The notes: generated by a model from the letters alone, not told the origin. A DNA stretch of 49,259 bases from an uncultured Pseudoxanthomonas sp. (GCA_937975725.1 CALJUL010000068.1:1-49259); one strand, 5' to 3'; positions 23,763 to 32,968 are shown, counted from the stretch's first letter. Made by a program: numbers and translations.

Positions 23763-24544
23763 GGGGCGCGCTCCAGTTCCGCCAGCCGCTCCAGCAGCCG
23801 GCGGTTGCGCACCATCGGCCGCGCCGGCGGGATCACCAGGGTGGTTTCCAGGCGCAGGCAGGCGTCCGGCAGGGCCGACAGCGGCATGCGCTCGCGGCGC
23901 GGCTCGTGGATGGGCAAAGTCGCCGCTTCGTAGGCGATCACTTCGTGGCCGGGGGGATAGTCCGCAGCCAGGATCTCCAGCAGCAGGCGGCGGAAGGCCG
24001 CGCCGGTGGCGAAGCGCGCCAGCGTACGGTCGCCGGCCACGCCGATCTGCCACAGCACCAGGTAGGCCGAGGGATCGATGCGCCGCTCGTAGAACATGAA
24101 CTGGCTGGCCTCGTAGTGCTGGCAGCCGTGGCTGCCCGGGTCGATGCCCAGATCGGCGTACAGGCAGTCCTCGGCGGACACCGCCGCCTCCATCAGCGCG
24201 TCGAAGCCTTCCTCGCGCGCCTGCGCGACCGCGCGGTGCGGCACCACCGCGAACACGCCCGGATGGCCGTAGAACGCGCCGCACACGCGGCGCCCGGCGC
24301 GCACTTCGTCCAGCATCGCCGCGACCATCTCGCGATAGGTCTGCGAGCGCGGCTTGCCCTCGCGGTAGAACGGCTGCAGGCTGCGCACGTCGGCGTTCAT
24401 GCCCTGCACCCACAGCTCGACCAGCGGATCGGACACCGCGGCGAACACCACGTCCGCCTGCTCGATGTGGCTCCTCGCCCGCGGCCCCAGGTGCGCGCCC
24501 AGCGTCATACCCAGGCCGACGCACGCAAGACTTCCCTTCCCCAT
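23759..24544 (-). CDS. Split borosin-type alpha-N-methyltransferase (TP-methylase family)
   Basis: A 261-residue SAM-dependent enzyme of the tetrapyrrole-methylase fold, in the subgroup that methylates backbone amides of borosin peptides. Diagnostic stretches are GSLACVGLGMTLGAHL (N-terminal SAM-side loop), the Y60...R66...Y70 set within YREGKPRSQTYREM (the Arg and Tyr pair involved in amide activation in OphMA-type enzymes), YGHPGVF (92-98), SAEDCLYADLGIDPG (123-137), EASQFMF and LVLWQIGVAG. No core peptide is fused to its C-terminus, so it is of the split type acting on a separate precursor. The usual PG-I-S before SAED is AAVS here. An AGGGGGA ribosome binding site precedes the ATG. Confidence 0.88.
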   Translation of the reverse strand: MGKGSLACVGLGMTLGAHLGPRARSHIEQADVVFAAVSDPLVELWVQGMNADVRSLQPFYREGKPRSQTYREMVAAMLDEVRAGRRVCGAFYGHPGVFAVVPHRAVAQAREEGFDALMEAAVSAEDCLYADLGIDPGSHGCQHYEASQFMFYERRIDPSAYLVLWQIGVAGDRTLARFATGAAFRRLLLEILAADYPPGHEVIAYEAATLPIHEPRRERMPLSALPDACLRLETTLVIPPARPMVRNRRLLERLAELERAP

Positions 24545-24660
24545 TCCGTGCTTCCCCCTTCACGCGCCGCTCCGCGCGCGGTCCGCGCGGCCTGCGCCGT
24601 GCATGCATCATGCCGCATGCGGGCGGGCGGCCGCAGCCGGCGACGCAGCGTGCAACGCGG

Positions 24661-25101
24661 TCAGATCCCTTGCGCCCGCACCCAGCGCACGATGGCGTCG
24701 GCGGTCATCGCGCCGGCCTGGCGCGCCACTTCGCGCCCGCCGCGCAGCAGCACCAGTGTGGGGATGCTGCGGATGCCGAAGCGGCTGCCCAGCCCCGGGC
24801 TGGCGTCGGTGTCCACCTTAGCGAGTCGCAGCGCGGGCTCCAGCAGGCCGGCCGCGCGCTCGAACTGCGGCGCCATCTGCCGGCAGGGCCCGCACCAGGG
24901 CGCCCAGAAATCCACCAGCAACGGCAAGGTACCGCGCAGGGCGTGACGGTCGAAGTCCGCTTCGCCCAGCGCCACCGGCAGGCCCTGGAACAGCGGCCGG
25001 TGGCAGCGCCCGCACCGCGGCGAAGCGTGCAGGCGCGCGGCAGGAACGCGGTTCATCGCCGCGCAGTGCGGACAGGCGATCAGGTGGTCGTTCGCATCCA
25101 T
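24661..25101 (-). CDS. trxC: Thioredoxin 2 (TrxC)
   Basis: A 146-residue cytoplasmic thioredoxin of the TrxC type. An N-terminal zinc ribbon with CPHC and CGRC (about residues 10-35) precedes a thioredoxin fold with the active site WCGPC and the cis-Pro loop RSIPTL. In studied bacteria TrxC helps against oxidative stress. It lies 116 bases upstream of the borosin methyltransferase on the same strand; whether it shares that transcript is not clear from the sequence. Confidence 0.95.
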   Translation of the reverse strand: MDANDHLIACPHCAAMNRVPAARLHASPRCGRCHRPLFQGLPVALGEADFDRHALRGTLPLLVDFWAPWCGPCRQMAPQFERAAGLLEPALRLAKVDTDASPGLGSRFGIRSIPTLVLLRGGREVARQAGAMTADAIVRWVRAQGI

Positions 25102-25193
25102 GCGCTCATCCTAACGCCGACGAGGGACAGGATGCTGCGCCGCGGCAGCGCATAGATTGGGCACATGTCGATCTATTCCGCGAGGACGACACC

Positions 25194-26312
25194 ATGATCG
25201 CCCCCCTGTTGGCCGCCGCCCTGGCGCTGGGCGGCCCGGCGCCGCAGGCCGACGCCGCCATCGCTCCGCCACTTCCCGGCGCCACCGTTGCCGCCACCGC
25301 GCCCGCCGCCGCACCGCCCACGCCGGCCGACATCATGGCCGTGCCCGCCCCCTTGCGCCTCCAGCTCCGCGCGTTGACCGCCACGGCGCGCTCGCCCGAT
25401 GAACGCCTGCGCCGGCTGGTGGACTTCCTGTTCGATCCGCAGGGATTGGGCATGACCTACGACGCCGACGCCAACCACACCGTCGCCGAGTCCTACGCCA
25501 CCCGCAAGGCCAACTGCCTCAGCTTCACCCTGCTGGCCATCGCCCTGGCGCGCGAGGCCGGGCTGGACGCCTACGGGCAGGAGATCGCCGAGACCCTGGC
25601 CTGGCGGCAGGAGAAGAACACGATCTACCGCACCCACCACGTCAACGCCGGCGTGCGCATCCACCAGCGGCGCCTGACCGTGGACGTGGCCTGGGAGGAA
25701 GTGATCGCCCGCAAGCCGCCGCGGCACATCCGCGACGAGCGCCTGCTGGTGCACTACTACAACAACCGCGCCGCCCAGTTGATGGAAGAAGGCCGCATGG
25801 ACGACGCCCTGCGCCACGCCGACCGCGCGCTGGCGCTGGACCCCGCCTACGCCGCCACCTGGAGCAACACCGGCGTGCTGCACCTGCGCCGCGGCGACGA
25901 GGCCAAGGCCGTGGCCTACTACCGGCACGCGCTGCAACTGGACCCGGCCAACTCCGGCGCCCTGTCCAACCTGGTCGCCTACTTCCAGCGCACCGGCAAC
26001 GCCCGCGCGGCCGCGCCGCTGGAGGCGCGCCTGGCGCGCGTGCTGGCGCGCGACCCGTTCCACCATTTCCTGATGGGCGTCGAGCACGAGCGCAGGGGCG
26101 CCTTCGACCTGGCCGTGCGCGACTACCGCAAGGCCATCGAGCTGTTCCCCGAAGAACACCGCTTCCACTTCGGCCTGGCCCGCGCCTACTTCCAGCGCGG
26201 CGACACCCGCCGCGCCGGCGTGGCCCTGGCGCGCGCGGAACAACTCAGCGACGGCGACGACCGCCGCCTCTACCACGCCAAGCTGGATACCCTGCGACGG
26301 CTGTTGCGCTGA
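25194..26312 (+). CDS. Exported transglutaminase-like/TPR protein
   Basis: A 372-residue protein with a short hydrophobic N-terminus (about 1-24) and an Ala/Pro linker. Residues 65-170 look like a transglutaminase/papain-fold domain: ANCLSFTLLAIALAREAGLDA with Cys108, THHVNAGV with His149 and VDVAW with Asp164, in the family order Cys-His-Asp. Residues 185-370 hold TPR-like repeats (AAQLMEEGRMDDALRHADRALALDP; WSNTGVLHLRRGDEAKAVAYY; and so on). This architecture occurs in gammaproteobacterial periplasmic proteins of unknown substrate. It converges on the S9 peptidase gene with only 7 bases between the stops. Confidence 0.82.
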   Translation: MIAPLLAAALALGGPAPQADAAIAPPLPGATVAATAPAAAPPTPADIMAVPAPLRLQLRALTATARSPDERLRRLVDFLFDPQGLGMTYDADANHTVAESYATRKANCLSFTLLAIALAREAGLDAYGQEIAETLAWRQEKNTIYRTHHVNAGVRIHQRRLTVDVAWEEVIARKPPRHIRDERLLVHYYNNRAAQLMEEGRMDDALRHADRALALDPAYAATWSNTGVLHLRRGDEAKAVAYYRHALQLDPANSGALSNLVAYFQRTGNARAAAPLEARLARVLARDPFHHFLMGVEHERRGAFDLAVRDYRKAIELFPEEHRFHFGLARAYFQRGDTRRAGVALARAEQLSDGDDRRLYHAKLDTLRRLLR

Positions 26313-26319
26313 CGCCGGA

Positions 26320-28803
26320 TCACGGCGCGACCGTGCCGCCCGCCGGCGGCGGCCCGCCGTCCAGGTGCTGACGCAGGAAGCCGGCCACGGCGGCCCAGGC
26401 CTTCTCCCGGTTCCCGGTCGAGGCGAAGCCGTGCCCTTCCTTCTCGAAGGCCAGCCCCACCGGCCGCTGCCCGGCCAGCGCCAGCATGCGCGCCATGCGC
26501 CGGCTGTGCTCGTAGTCCACGCGCTGGTCCTCCATGCCATGCACCAGCATCACCGGTGCGCGCAACGCGGCGTACTGGTACAGCGGCGACTGCCGCTGCA
26601 TCTCGGCCAGAGCGTCGTTCGGGTTGCCCAGGTATTTCTCCAGGGTGGCGCGGCTGCTTTCGCGCCTGCCCAGGTCGCTCGCGGTGAACAGCAGGATCTG
26701 GTCGCTGGGCCCGGCCATCGAGACGATGCAGCGGAAGCGCTCCGGCCAGCGCACCGCGGCTACCAGGCTCGAATAGCCGCCGTAGCTGGAGCCCAGCATG
26801 CACATGCGCTCGCCGTCCAGAGGATAGCGCGCCAGTGCCGCCTGGATGGCAGCGTCGATATCGTCCTCGATGCGGGTGCCGAAGGCGCCGTGCGCCGCCT
26901 CGCGGAAGGCGCGGCCGTAGCCGTCCGAGCCGCGGAAGTTCACCTGCAGCACCGCATAGCCCAGCGAGGCGAGGAACTGCACTTCGCGGTCGAAGTGCAA
27001 GCGGTCGGCCACACCGATCGGCCCGCCGTGCGGGAACACCACCAGCGGCCGCTTGCCCTGCCCCGGCGGCAGGGTCAGGAACGCCTCCAGCACCAGTCCA
27101 TCCTTGCCGGTGAAGCGCAGCGCCTCGGCCGGCGCGAACCGCAGCGACGACAGCCAGGGCGCGGCGTCCTCCAGCAGTTCGGCCACCCCGTTGGCGACAT
27201 CCAGGTAGTAGAGCTGCGAAGGCCGGTCGGCCGCGTCCACATCCAGCACCGCGTGCCGGCCGTCGCGGCTGCGGTCGACCACCTGCACCATCTTGCCGGG
27301 AAAGGCTTTCTGCAGCAGCGCGCCCAGGCGCGCGTCCTCGGCCTGGAAGTATTCGCTCACCAGCAGGCCGCCCTCGTAGAACTGCACCCCGATCGGCGTG
27401 CGCCTGGCATCGAACAGCACCCGCTGCACGTCCACGCCCTGGCGCGAGAACAGCGTGCGCGCGATCCGGTTGCCGGCCAGGTCGTATTCCACCAGGTCGC
27501 GCTGGCCGCGCTGCTTGTCGGTCAGCGCGTACAGGGCCTTGGCGTCGAACGAGAGGCCCACCGGGTCCAGGCCGCTCTCGTCACCGGACAGCATCATGAC
27601 CTCGCGGAACGCCAGGCCGTCCTTCAACACCAGCACGTACTTGTCCTCGCGCCGGGCGATAGCCAGGCGCAGGTTGCCGTTGCCGTCGGCGAACCAGCCC
27701 ACGTCGTCCGGCACGCCCTGGTTGAGCCGGTCGCGGTAGACGAAGCGGAAGTCGTCGACCGCCTTCTGGCTGGACACGTCCAGGCGGTGCACCATCAATT
27801 CGCCCTGCCGCGACAGGCTGCCGAACAGGATGTAGCCCGGTTCGCCGGGCAGCGAATCGACCACCAGCCCTTCCCGCGGCAGGTTGATGCGCGTGTAGCG
27901 GCGCTTGCCGTCCGCATCGGTGTCCACCCGCACGGCGGTCACCATCTCCAGGCCCATCGGCCTGTCCACCGTGAGCAGCAGCAGATCGTCGCCGGACCAT
28001 GACACCGACTCGAACGCCAGCGCGCTCTTGGCCAGCACCGACAGCCTGCCGGTCTTCAGGTCCACCAGTTCCACGCCCCAGTCGTCCTCGCCGTTGCGCA
28101 CATGCAACGCCACCAGCGTGCCGGACGGGTTGAGGCTGGCCTGGAGGATTCGGTCCGGCTTGAACAGCGTCGCCACGGGCACAGGCAGTTCGCCCGCGGC
28201 CGGCGGCTCGCGCAGTTCGGACGCAGCGGTGGGATCGTCTTGGGCGGCCGCGCGCAGGGGCTTGTAGAACGCGGGGAAAGGATCCGGGTAGCGCCCCACG
28301 TAGGCGAACTCGTACTGCGCATACAGCGCCGGATGCGTCTTCTGCACCCAGTCGATGGCCGCCAACGCGCGGTTGGACATGCCAAAGTGCGCCCGCCACA
28401 CGCTGACCGGGCGGAACAGCAGGTCGCCCGGGTAGGTGATGCGTCCGGGCTCGACCATGAACTGGAATTCCGGGTCGTCCGACAGCTTGTACTGGAAGCC
28501 GTAGAACAATTGCAGCTCGCGCCATTCGTAGGTGCCGGCCGGCACCACGTACAGGCGGAAGCTGCGCCCGGCCTTCAGCTCGCGCATGGCGCCGGACCCG
28601 AAGGTCTTGCCGTCGCGGTTCATACGCACGGCGTACACCGCAACCGGCGTGTCCACCGCCATCAGCACTAGGCCTTCTCCCGGCTTCAACACCGGCGCTT
28701 CTCCCGGCTTGACCTCGCGCATGCTGGCCTGTGCGGCGAAGGCGAACAGACCCAACAGGCAGACCAGCGCCACGGCGCCGCGGCGCCATCCCCTCTTCCC
28801 CAT
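26320..28803 (-). CDS. Secreted S9-family prolyl oligopeptidase-like peptidase
   Basis: An 827-residue peptidase. The start at 28803 was chosen because it follows GGAGGAG directly and opens on a signal peptide (MGKRGWRRGAVALVCLLGLFAFAAQAS). The middle 350 residues form a beta-propeller-like region. The C-terminal alpha/beta hydrolase domain has the catalytic triad Ser673 (GSSYGGYSS), Asp759 (GMEDQRVDYEHS) and His791 (KEGHGF). Such enzymes trim peptides, often near proline or after other dipeptides; the specificity here is unknown. It is one of four exported peptidases in the window. Confidence 0.92.
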   Translation of the reverse strand: MGKRGWRRGAVALVCLLGLFAFAAQASMREVKPGEAPVLKPGEGLVLMAVDTPVAVYAVRMNRDGKTFGSGAMRELKAGRSFRLYVVPAGTYEWRELQLFYGFQYKLSDDPEFQFMVEPGRITYPGDLLFRPVSVWRAHFGMSNRALAAIDWVQKTHPALYAQYEFAYVGRYPDPFPAFYKPLRAAAQDDPTAASELREPPAAGELPVPVATLFKPDRILQASLNPSGTLVALHVRNGEDDWGVELVDLKTGRLSVLAKSALAFESVSWSGDDLLLLTVDRPMGLEMVTAVRVDTDADGKRRYTRINLPREGLVVDSLPGEPGYILFGSLSRQGELMVHRLDVSSQKAVDDFRFVYRDRLNQGVPDDVGWFADGNGNLRLAIARREDKYVLVLKDGLAFREVMMLSGDESGLDPVGLSFDAKALYALTDKQRGQRDLVEYDLAGNRIARTLFSRQGVDVQRVLFDARRTPIGVQFYEGGLLVSEYFQAEDARLGALLQKAFPGKMVQVVDRSRDGRHAVLDVDAADRPSQLYYLDVANGVAELLEDAAPWLSSLRFAPAEALRFTGKDGLVLEAFLTLPPGQGKRPLVVFPHGGPIGVADRLHFDREVQFLASLGYAVLQVNFRGSDGYGRAFREAAHGAFGTRIEDDIDAAIQAALARYPLDGERMCMLGSSYGGYSSLVAAVRWPERFRCIVSMAGPSDQILLFTASDLGRRESSRATLEKYLGNPNDALAEMQRQSPLYQYAALRAPVMLVHGMEDQRVDYEHSRRMARMLALAGQRPVGLAFEKEGHGFASTGNREKAWAAVAGFLRQHLDGGPPPAGGTVAP

Positions 28804-28893
28804 CTCCTCCTCCCTGTGGCGCGATCCCCATCGCGCCTGCGTCATGCATCCCTCGCCACCCGCGCACCCCCGCGCGCGACGGCCGGCATCACT

Positions 28894-29484
28894 TCATTCC
28901 AGCGGCCATTCGCCCAGCACCCGATAGTCGGGCTCCCCTTCCACGCTCTGCAGCAGGTGCACGGCCTGCGGGTGCAGCACCACCGGCGGCACGTCGACGG
29001 GCACGGTGCGCGGCGGCACGTAGGCCAGCGTCAGGTGCGGCACGAAGCTGCGGCCCATGTGCTGGCTGAAGCCCGCGCGCAGCAGCCGCTGCTGCAGGCC
29101 GCGCCAGAACGCCACCACCGCCGGCGACGGGTGCAGCGCGGCCAGCGTCAGCGCGGGATTCTTCGGGTTGCCCAGGCACAGCAGGTGGTCGAGCGTGATG
29201 CCGACCGGCTCGGGCCGCCAGTCCTGCATGGCCTCGCGTGCGCGGCGCACCAGGTCCTCGCGCGGGCCGTCGCTCTCGCCGAGGAAATGCAGGGTCAGGT
29301 GATAGCGTTCCGGCCGCACCCAGCGCGCCTGCGGATAGGCCGCCTTCAGGTCCTCGGCGCGATGGCGGAGCGCCTCGCGTTCGCCGCCGGAAGGCTGCAG
29401 CGCGAAGAACAGCCGATGCAGCCGGCCCGGCTGCGGGCCGCCGAACAGGTCGCCCTGCTGGGATGACGCGGGGGTGGCAGGCAT
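28894..29484 (-). CDS. thpR: RNA 2',3'-cyclic phosphodiesterase (ThpR/LigT)
   Basis: A 196-residue member of the 2H phosphoesterase family, which opens 2',3'-cyclic phosphates at RNA ends. Both signature HxTx motifs are visible: H62-L-T-L (RYHLTLHFLGE) and H150-L-T-L (VPHLTLAYV). Near the N-terminus RLFFALQP matches the family. The start at 29484 gives the usual length. It is divergent from the TPR gene at 29607 with 122 bases between. Confidence 0.93.
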   Translation of the reverse strand: MPATPASSQQGDLFGGPQPGRLHRLFFALQPSGGEREALRHRAEDLKAAYPQARWVRPERYHLTLHFLGESDGPREDLVRRAREAMQDWRPEPVGITLDHLLCLGNPKNPALTLAALHPSPAVVAFWRGLQQRLLRAGFSQHMGRSFVPHLTLAYVPPRTVPVDVPPVVLHPQAVHLLQSVEGEPDYRVLGEWPLE

Positions 29485-29606
29485 GGTGCGAACGACGTGG
29501 GGCTGCGAATGCGGGCATGATCGGCGCAGGCCGTCGGCGATGCAAGCTAGGCGCGCAGGCGGCGCGGGCGGCGATACTCCGCACTGTTTCCGCGAACGCG
29601 AACGCC

Positions 29607-30557
29607 ATGGCACGGGACTCCGCCTCCGATCTCGAAGCACTGCACGCGCAGGCCTACCGGGCCATGGACGCGGGCGACCTGGAAGAAGCCTCGCGCGCCT
29701 TCGCCGCGCTGCTGGACGCCTTCCCGGATTCGGCGAGCTACCACTACATGCGCGGGCTCGCGCACAAGTACCTGCTGGACTGGCCGGCCTCGCTGCGGCA
29801 CAACCTGCGCGCCATCGCCCTGGCCGAAGAACCGACCGAGGCGGAGCACTGGAACGCGGCCATCGCCGCCACCGGCGCCGGCGATTGGCAGGAAGCGCGG
29901 CGGCAGTGGCAGGCCGCCGGGATCGCCGTGCCTGGCGGCACGGGCCCGATCGAAGGCGACTTCGGCAGCGCGGCGGTGCGCCTGCACCCCTGGAACGGCG
30001 GCGAGACCGTATTCGTCCGCCGCATCGATCCGGTGCGCGCCAGCGTGCTCAACGTGCCGCTGCCCGAGAGCGGGCATCGCCATGGTGACATCGTCCTGCA
30101 CGACGGCGCCTCCACCGGGCAGCGCCACGACGGCCATGGGACGGTCCACGTGTTCAACGAGCTGGCGCGCTTGCAGCCCTCGGAATTCCGCACCTTCGTC
30201 GTGTTCGTCGACTGCCCCGCCCCGGACGACGCGCGCGCCCTGCTCGACGCCGGCGCGCCCGGCATCGGCCACGCCGAGGACTGGACCGAATCCATCCGCT
30301 ACCACTGCCTGCGCTGCAGCTACGGCGCGCCGCACCGGCATGGCGACGAAGACGGCGGAGCATGGCGCGTCGAGCGCAATGTCGGCATCGCCGCGCAGAG
30401 CCGTCATTCGGTGGACAGGCTGCTGCGCGACTGGGCGGCCGGGGGCGCCGGCCGTCGCGTGGACGCAGTGGAAACGCGCGAATGCGCCGTGCCCGCCTAT
30501 CGGCACGGCCACGTCTGGTGGCGGGAGCCCGACGAGGAAGCGCCCGCGGCGCCCTGA
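29607..30557 (+). CDS. TPR protein with an uncharacterised C-terminal domain
   Basis: A 316-residue cytoplasmic protein. Residues 1-115 form two or three TPR-like repeats (LHAQAYRAMDAGDLEEASRAFAALLDAFPDSASYHYMRGLAHKYL). The remaining 200 residues (EGDFGSAAVRLHPWNGGETVFVRRIDPVRASVLNVPLPESGHRHGDIVLHDG and CLRCSYGAPHRH) form a domain I recognise from scattered bacterial TPR proteins without a known function. Several His, Cys and Asp residues (SGHRHGD, CLRCSYGAPHRHGDEDGG) could bind a metal. The block is reminiscent of immunity-like proteins near polymorphic toxins, but I see no toxin gene here. Confidence 0.72.
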   Translation: MARDSASDLEALHAQAYRAMDAGDLEEASRAFAALLDAFPDSASYHYMRGLAHKYLLDWPASLRHNLRAIALAEEPTEAEHWNAAIAATGAGDWQEARRQWQAAGIAVPGGTGPIEGDFGSAAVRLHPWNGGETVFVRRIDPVRASVLNVPLPESGHRHGDIVLHDGASTGQRHDGHGTVHVFNELARLQPSEFRTFVVFVDCPAPDDARALLDAGAPGIGHAEDWTESIRYHCLRCSYGAPHRHGDEDGGAWRVERNVGIAAQSRHSVDRLLRDWAAGGAGRRVDAVETRECAVPAYRHGHVWWREPDEEAPAAP

Positions 30558-30672
30558 TGCGGGCCTGCACATGCGTGCGCAGCAACGGCGACGCATCCTG
30601 CCTGGCTTCCCGGTTAAGCGCGACGCCGGACAGCGCGCGCGGCCGCCCCGCCCTGCATGCCCCGCGGCACGT

Positions 30673-30697
30673 GGGCGCCGGCGCAGTGCCGGCGCCC
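30673..30697. terminator. Stem-loop between convergent genes
   Basis: A perfect 10-bp stem, GGGCGCCGGC with GCCGGCGCCC, and a 5-base loop GCAGT, 8 bases after the M13 peptidase stop (minus strand) and about 115 bases after the TPR gene stop. There is no T run on either side, so termination, if it occurs, would not be classic intrinsic. Confidence 0.5.
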
Positions 30698-30705
30698 GTG
30701 CGGGT

Positions 30706-32826
30706 TCACCAGATCCGTACGCGGTCCTGCGGCGCGATATAGAGCGGATCGCCTTCCTTGATGCCGAAGGCGTCGTACCAGGCGTCGATGTTGCGCAGCG
30801 GAGCGAAGGCGCGGATGTGGCCCGGCGAGTGGGTGCCGTTGACCAGTTGCTGGCGCAGCGCGTCGTCGCGCCACAGGGTGCGCCACACCTGGCCCCAGCC
30901 CATGAAGAAGCGCTGCTCGCCGGTGAAGCCGTCGATCACCGGCGCCGGCTGCCCGCCCAGCGAGCGGCGGTAGGCTTCCAGCGCGATGGTCAGGCCGCCC
31001 AGGTCGCCGATGTTCTCGCCCATCGCCACGCGGCCGTTGATGTGCATGCCGGGCAGTTGCGGGAACGCGTAGGCTTCGTACTGCGCGCCCAGCTTCGCCG
31101 CCTGCGCCTCGAACTTGGCCGCATCCTCGGCCGTCCACCAGTCGCGCAGCACGCCCTGGCCGTCGGACTTGCGGCCCTGGTCGTCGAAGCCGTGGATGAT
31201 CTCGTGGCCGATCACGCCGCCGATGCCGCCGTAGTTCACCGCCGGGTCGGCATCGGGGTCGAAGAACGGCGGCTGCAGGATGGCGGCCGGGAACACGATC
31301 TCGTTCTTCACCGAGTTGTAGTAGGCGTTGACCGTCTGCGGGGTCATGCCCCACTCGCCCTTGTCCACCGGCTGGCCGATACGCTTGCGGCGGTAGTCCC
31401 ATTCGAACTGCCGCGCGCGCAGCGCATTTCCGAACAGGTCGCCGTTCTTCACTTCCAGCGCGCCGTAGTCGCGGTACTTGTCCGGGTGGCCGATCTTCAG
31501 GCCGAAGCCGGTCAGCTTGGCGTGGGCCTCGGCCTTGGTCGCCGGGCTCATCCACGCCAGCGCGTCCAGGCGCGCGCCCATGGCCGCCTTCACGTTGCCG
31601 ACCAGCGCGTCCATCTTGGCCTTGGCGTCCGGCGGGAAATACAGCTTCACGTAGTCGCGGCCGATGGCCTCGCCCATCGCCGATTCGGCGAAGGCCACGC
31701 CGCGCTTCCAGCGCTCGCGCTGCTGCGGCTGGCCGGACAGGAACTTGTCGCGGAACTCGTACTGCGCCACCGAGAAATCCTTCGACAGCAGCGGCGCCGC
31801 GTTGTCGGCCGCGTGGAACGCCTGCCAGGCCTGAAGCGTGGCGACGTCGGCGTCGGCGAAGATCGCGGCGATCTTCGGGATGGCGCTGTCCTGGCGGATC
31901 ACCGCGCGCCCGGCGCCGTCCACGCCGGCGGCCTGGAAGAACGCCGCCCACGGGAAGCCCGGCGACTTGGCGGCGAACTCGGCCAGCGCCAGCGGGTTGT
32001 AGGTCTTGTCGCGGTCGCGGCTCTCGGCGCGGGTCCAGTGCGCCCCGGCAATGCGCGTCTCCAGCGCCAGGATCGCCTTGGCGTTCGCCTGCGGCCGCTC
32101 CCAGCCGGCCAGTTGCAGCATCTGCGCGATGTAGGCTTCGTAGCGCTCTCGCTGCGCGGCGAAGTTGTCGCGCAGGTACATCTCGCGGTCGCCCAGGCCC
32201 AGGCCGCCCTGGGTCAGGTACAGCGTGTAGCGGTCGGGATCGCGCTGGTCGTCGCTGACGCCGAGGTTGAAGAAACTGTCGAAGAAGCTGCCGCGCCGGC
32301 CCATCAGCCGCGCCAGCGCCTCCTTGTCCCCAGCCGCGCGCACCTCCGCCAGCACCGGCCGCAGCGGCCCGGCGCCCAGCGCCTCGACGGCCTGTTCGTC
32401 CATGAAGCCCCGGTACAGCGCGGCGATCTTGGCGGCGTCGCCGCCGGTGGCCGGGTCGCCCAGCGCATAGCCTTCGACCAGCATGCGCACGCGCGCTTCG
32501 GACAGGTCGCGCAGCAGCGCGAAGTTGCCGTAGCTCGACCGCTCCGCGGGAATCTGCGTGGTATCGGCCCAGGTGCCGCTGACGTAGCGGAAGAAATCCG
32601 TGCCCGGCAATGCCGCGCGGTCCATGCCGGCGGTGTCGATGCCCCAGGCGCCGAAGCGCTGCGCGGCGATGGTGGTGCCGGCGGCGGCTCCCGCCTGGCC
32701 GTCCTCGGCGAACAGCAGGTAGGTCTGGCAGCCGTCGTCCAGGCAGCCGTGGTCTTCGTGCGCGGCCAGCGGGGCGGCGAAGGCGAGGGCCAGCAGCGTG
32801 GCGGAGGCGAGCAGGGTCTTCTTCAA
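30706..32826 (-). CDS. M13-family zinc metallopeptidase (neprilysin/PepO-like)
   Basis: A 706-residue exported peptidase. The start was set at the TTG at 32826 because it follows CCGGAGA at a proper spacing and opens on a normal signal peptide (KKTLLASATLLALAFAAPLAA); an in-frame GTG at 32865 has no ribosome binding site. The zinc site is H541-E-I-I-H545 with the third ligand at E604 (GENIGDLGG). NAYYNSVKNEIVFPAAILQPPFF precedes it, and the chain ends in RVRIW, all as in M13. Family members cut bioactive peptides outside the cytoplasm. Confidence 0.93.
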   Translation of the reverse strand: MKKTLLASATLLALAFAAPLAAHEDHGCLDDGCQTYLLFAEDGQAGAAAGTTIAAQRFGAWGIDTAGMDRAALPGTDFFRYVSGTWADTTQIPAERSSYGNFALLRDLSEARVRMLVEGYALGDPATGGDAAKIAALYRGFMDEQAVEALGAGPLRPVLAEVRAAGDKEALARLMGRRGSFFDSFFNLGVSDDQRDPDRYTLYLTQGGLGLGDREMYLRDNFAAQRERYEAYIAQMLQLAGWERPQANAKAILALETRIAGAHWTRAESRDRDKTYNPLALAEFAAKSPGFPWAAFFQAAGVDGAGRAVIRQDSAIPKIAAIFADADVATLQAWQAFHAADNAAPLLSKDFSVAQYEFRDKFLSGQPQQRERWKRGVAFAESAMGEAIGRDYVKLYFPPDAKAKMDALVGNVKAAMGARLDALAWMSPATKAEAHAKLTGFGLKIGHPDKYRDYGALEVKNGDLFGNALRARQFEWDYRRKRIGQPVDKGEWGMTPQTVNAYYNSVKNEIVFPAAILQPPFFDPDADPAVNYGGIGGVIGHEIIHGFDDQGRKSDGQGVLRDWWTAEDAAKFEAQAAKLGAQYEAYAFPQLPGMHINGRVAMGENIGDLGGLTIALEAYRRSLGGQPAPVIDGFTGEQRFFMGWGQVWRTLWRDDALRQQLVNGTHSPGHIRAFAPLRNIDAWYDAFGIKEGDPLYIAPQDRVRIW

Positions 32827-32968
32827 GAGGTTCTCCGGAATCGTGCGGGAGGCGTGGCGGGCCACGCCGGTGCCCCACAGGATACCCGCTGCCCCTGAGG
32901 CCGCTGCCGTGCAGGAAGTCGCGGGCGGGCCGCGCGCGCGGTGGCGTCGCCGCCGCGGTGCGGCCGGA

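Noticed and set aside
24545..25101. Treating trxC as first gene of the borosin operon
   Set aside because: The 116-base gap has no clear promoter but also no evidence for read-through; TrxC is a general housekeeping protein.
30082..32898. 938-codon plus-strand frame opposite the M13 peptidase gene
   Set aside because: Antisense shadow; the minus strand has a complete signal peptide, zinc site and conserved C-terminus.
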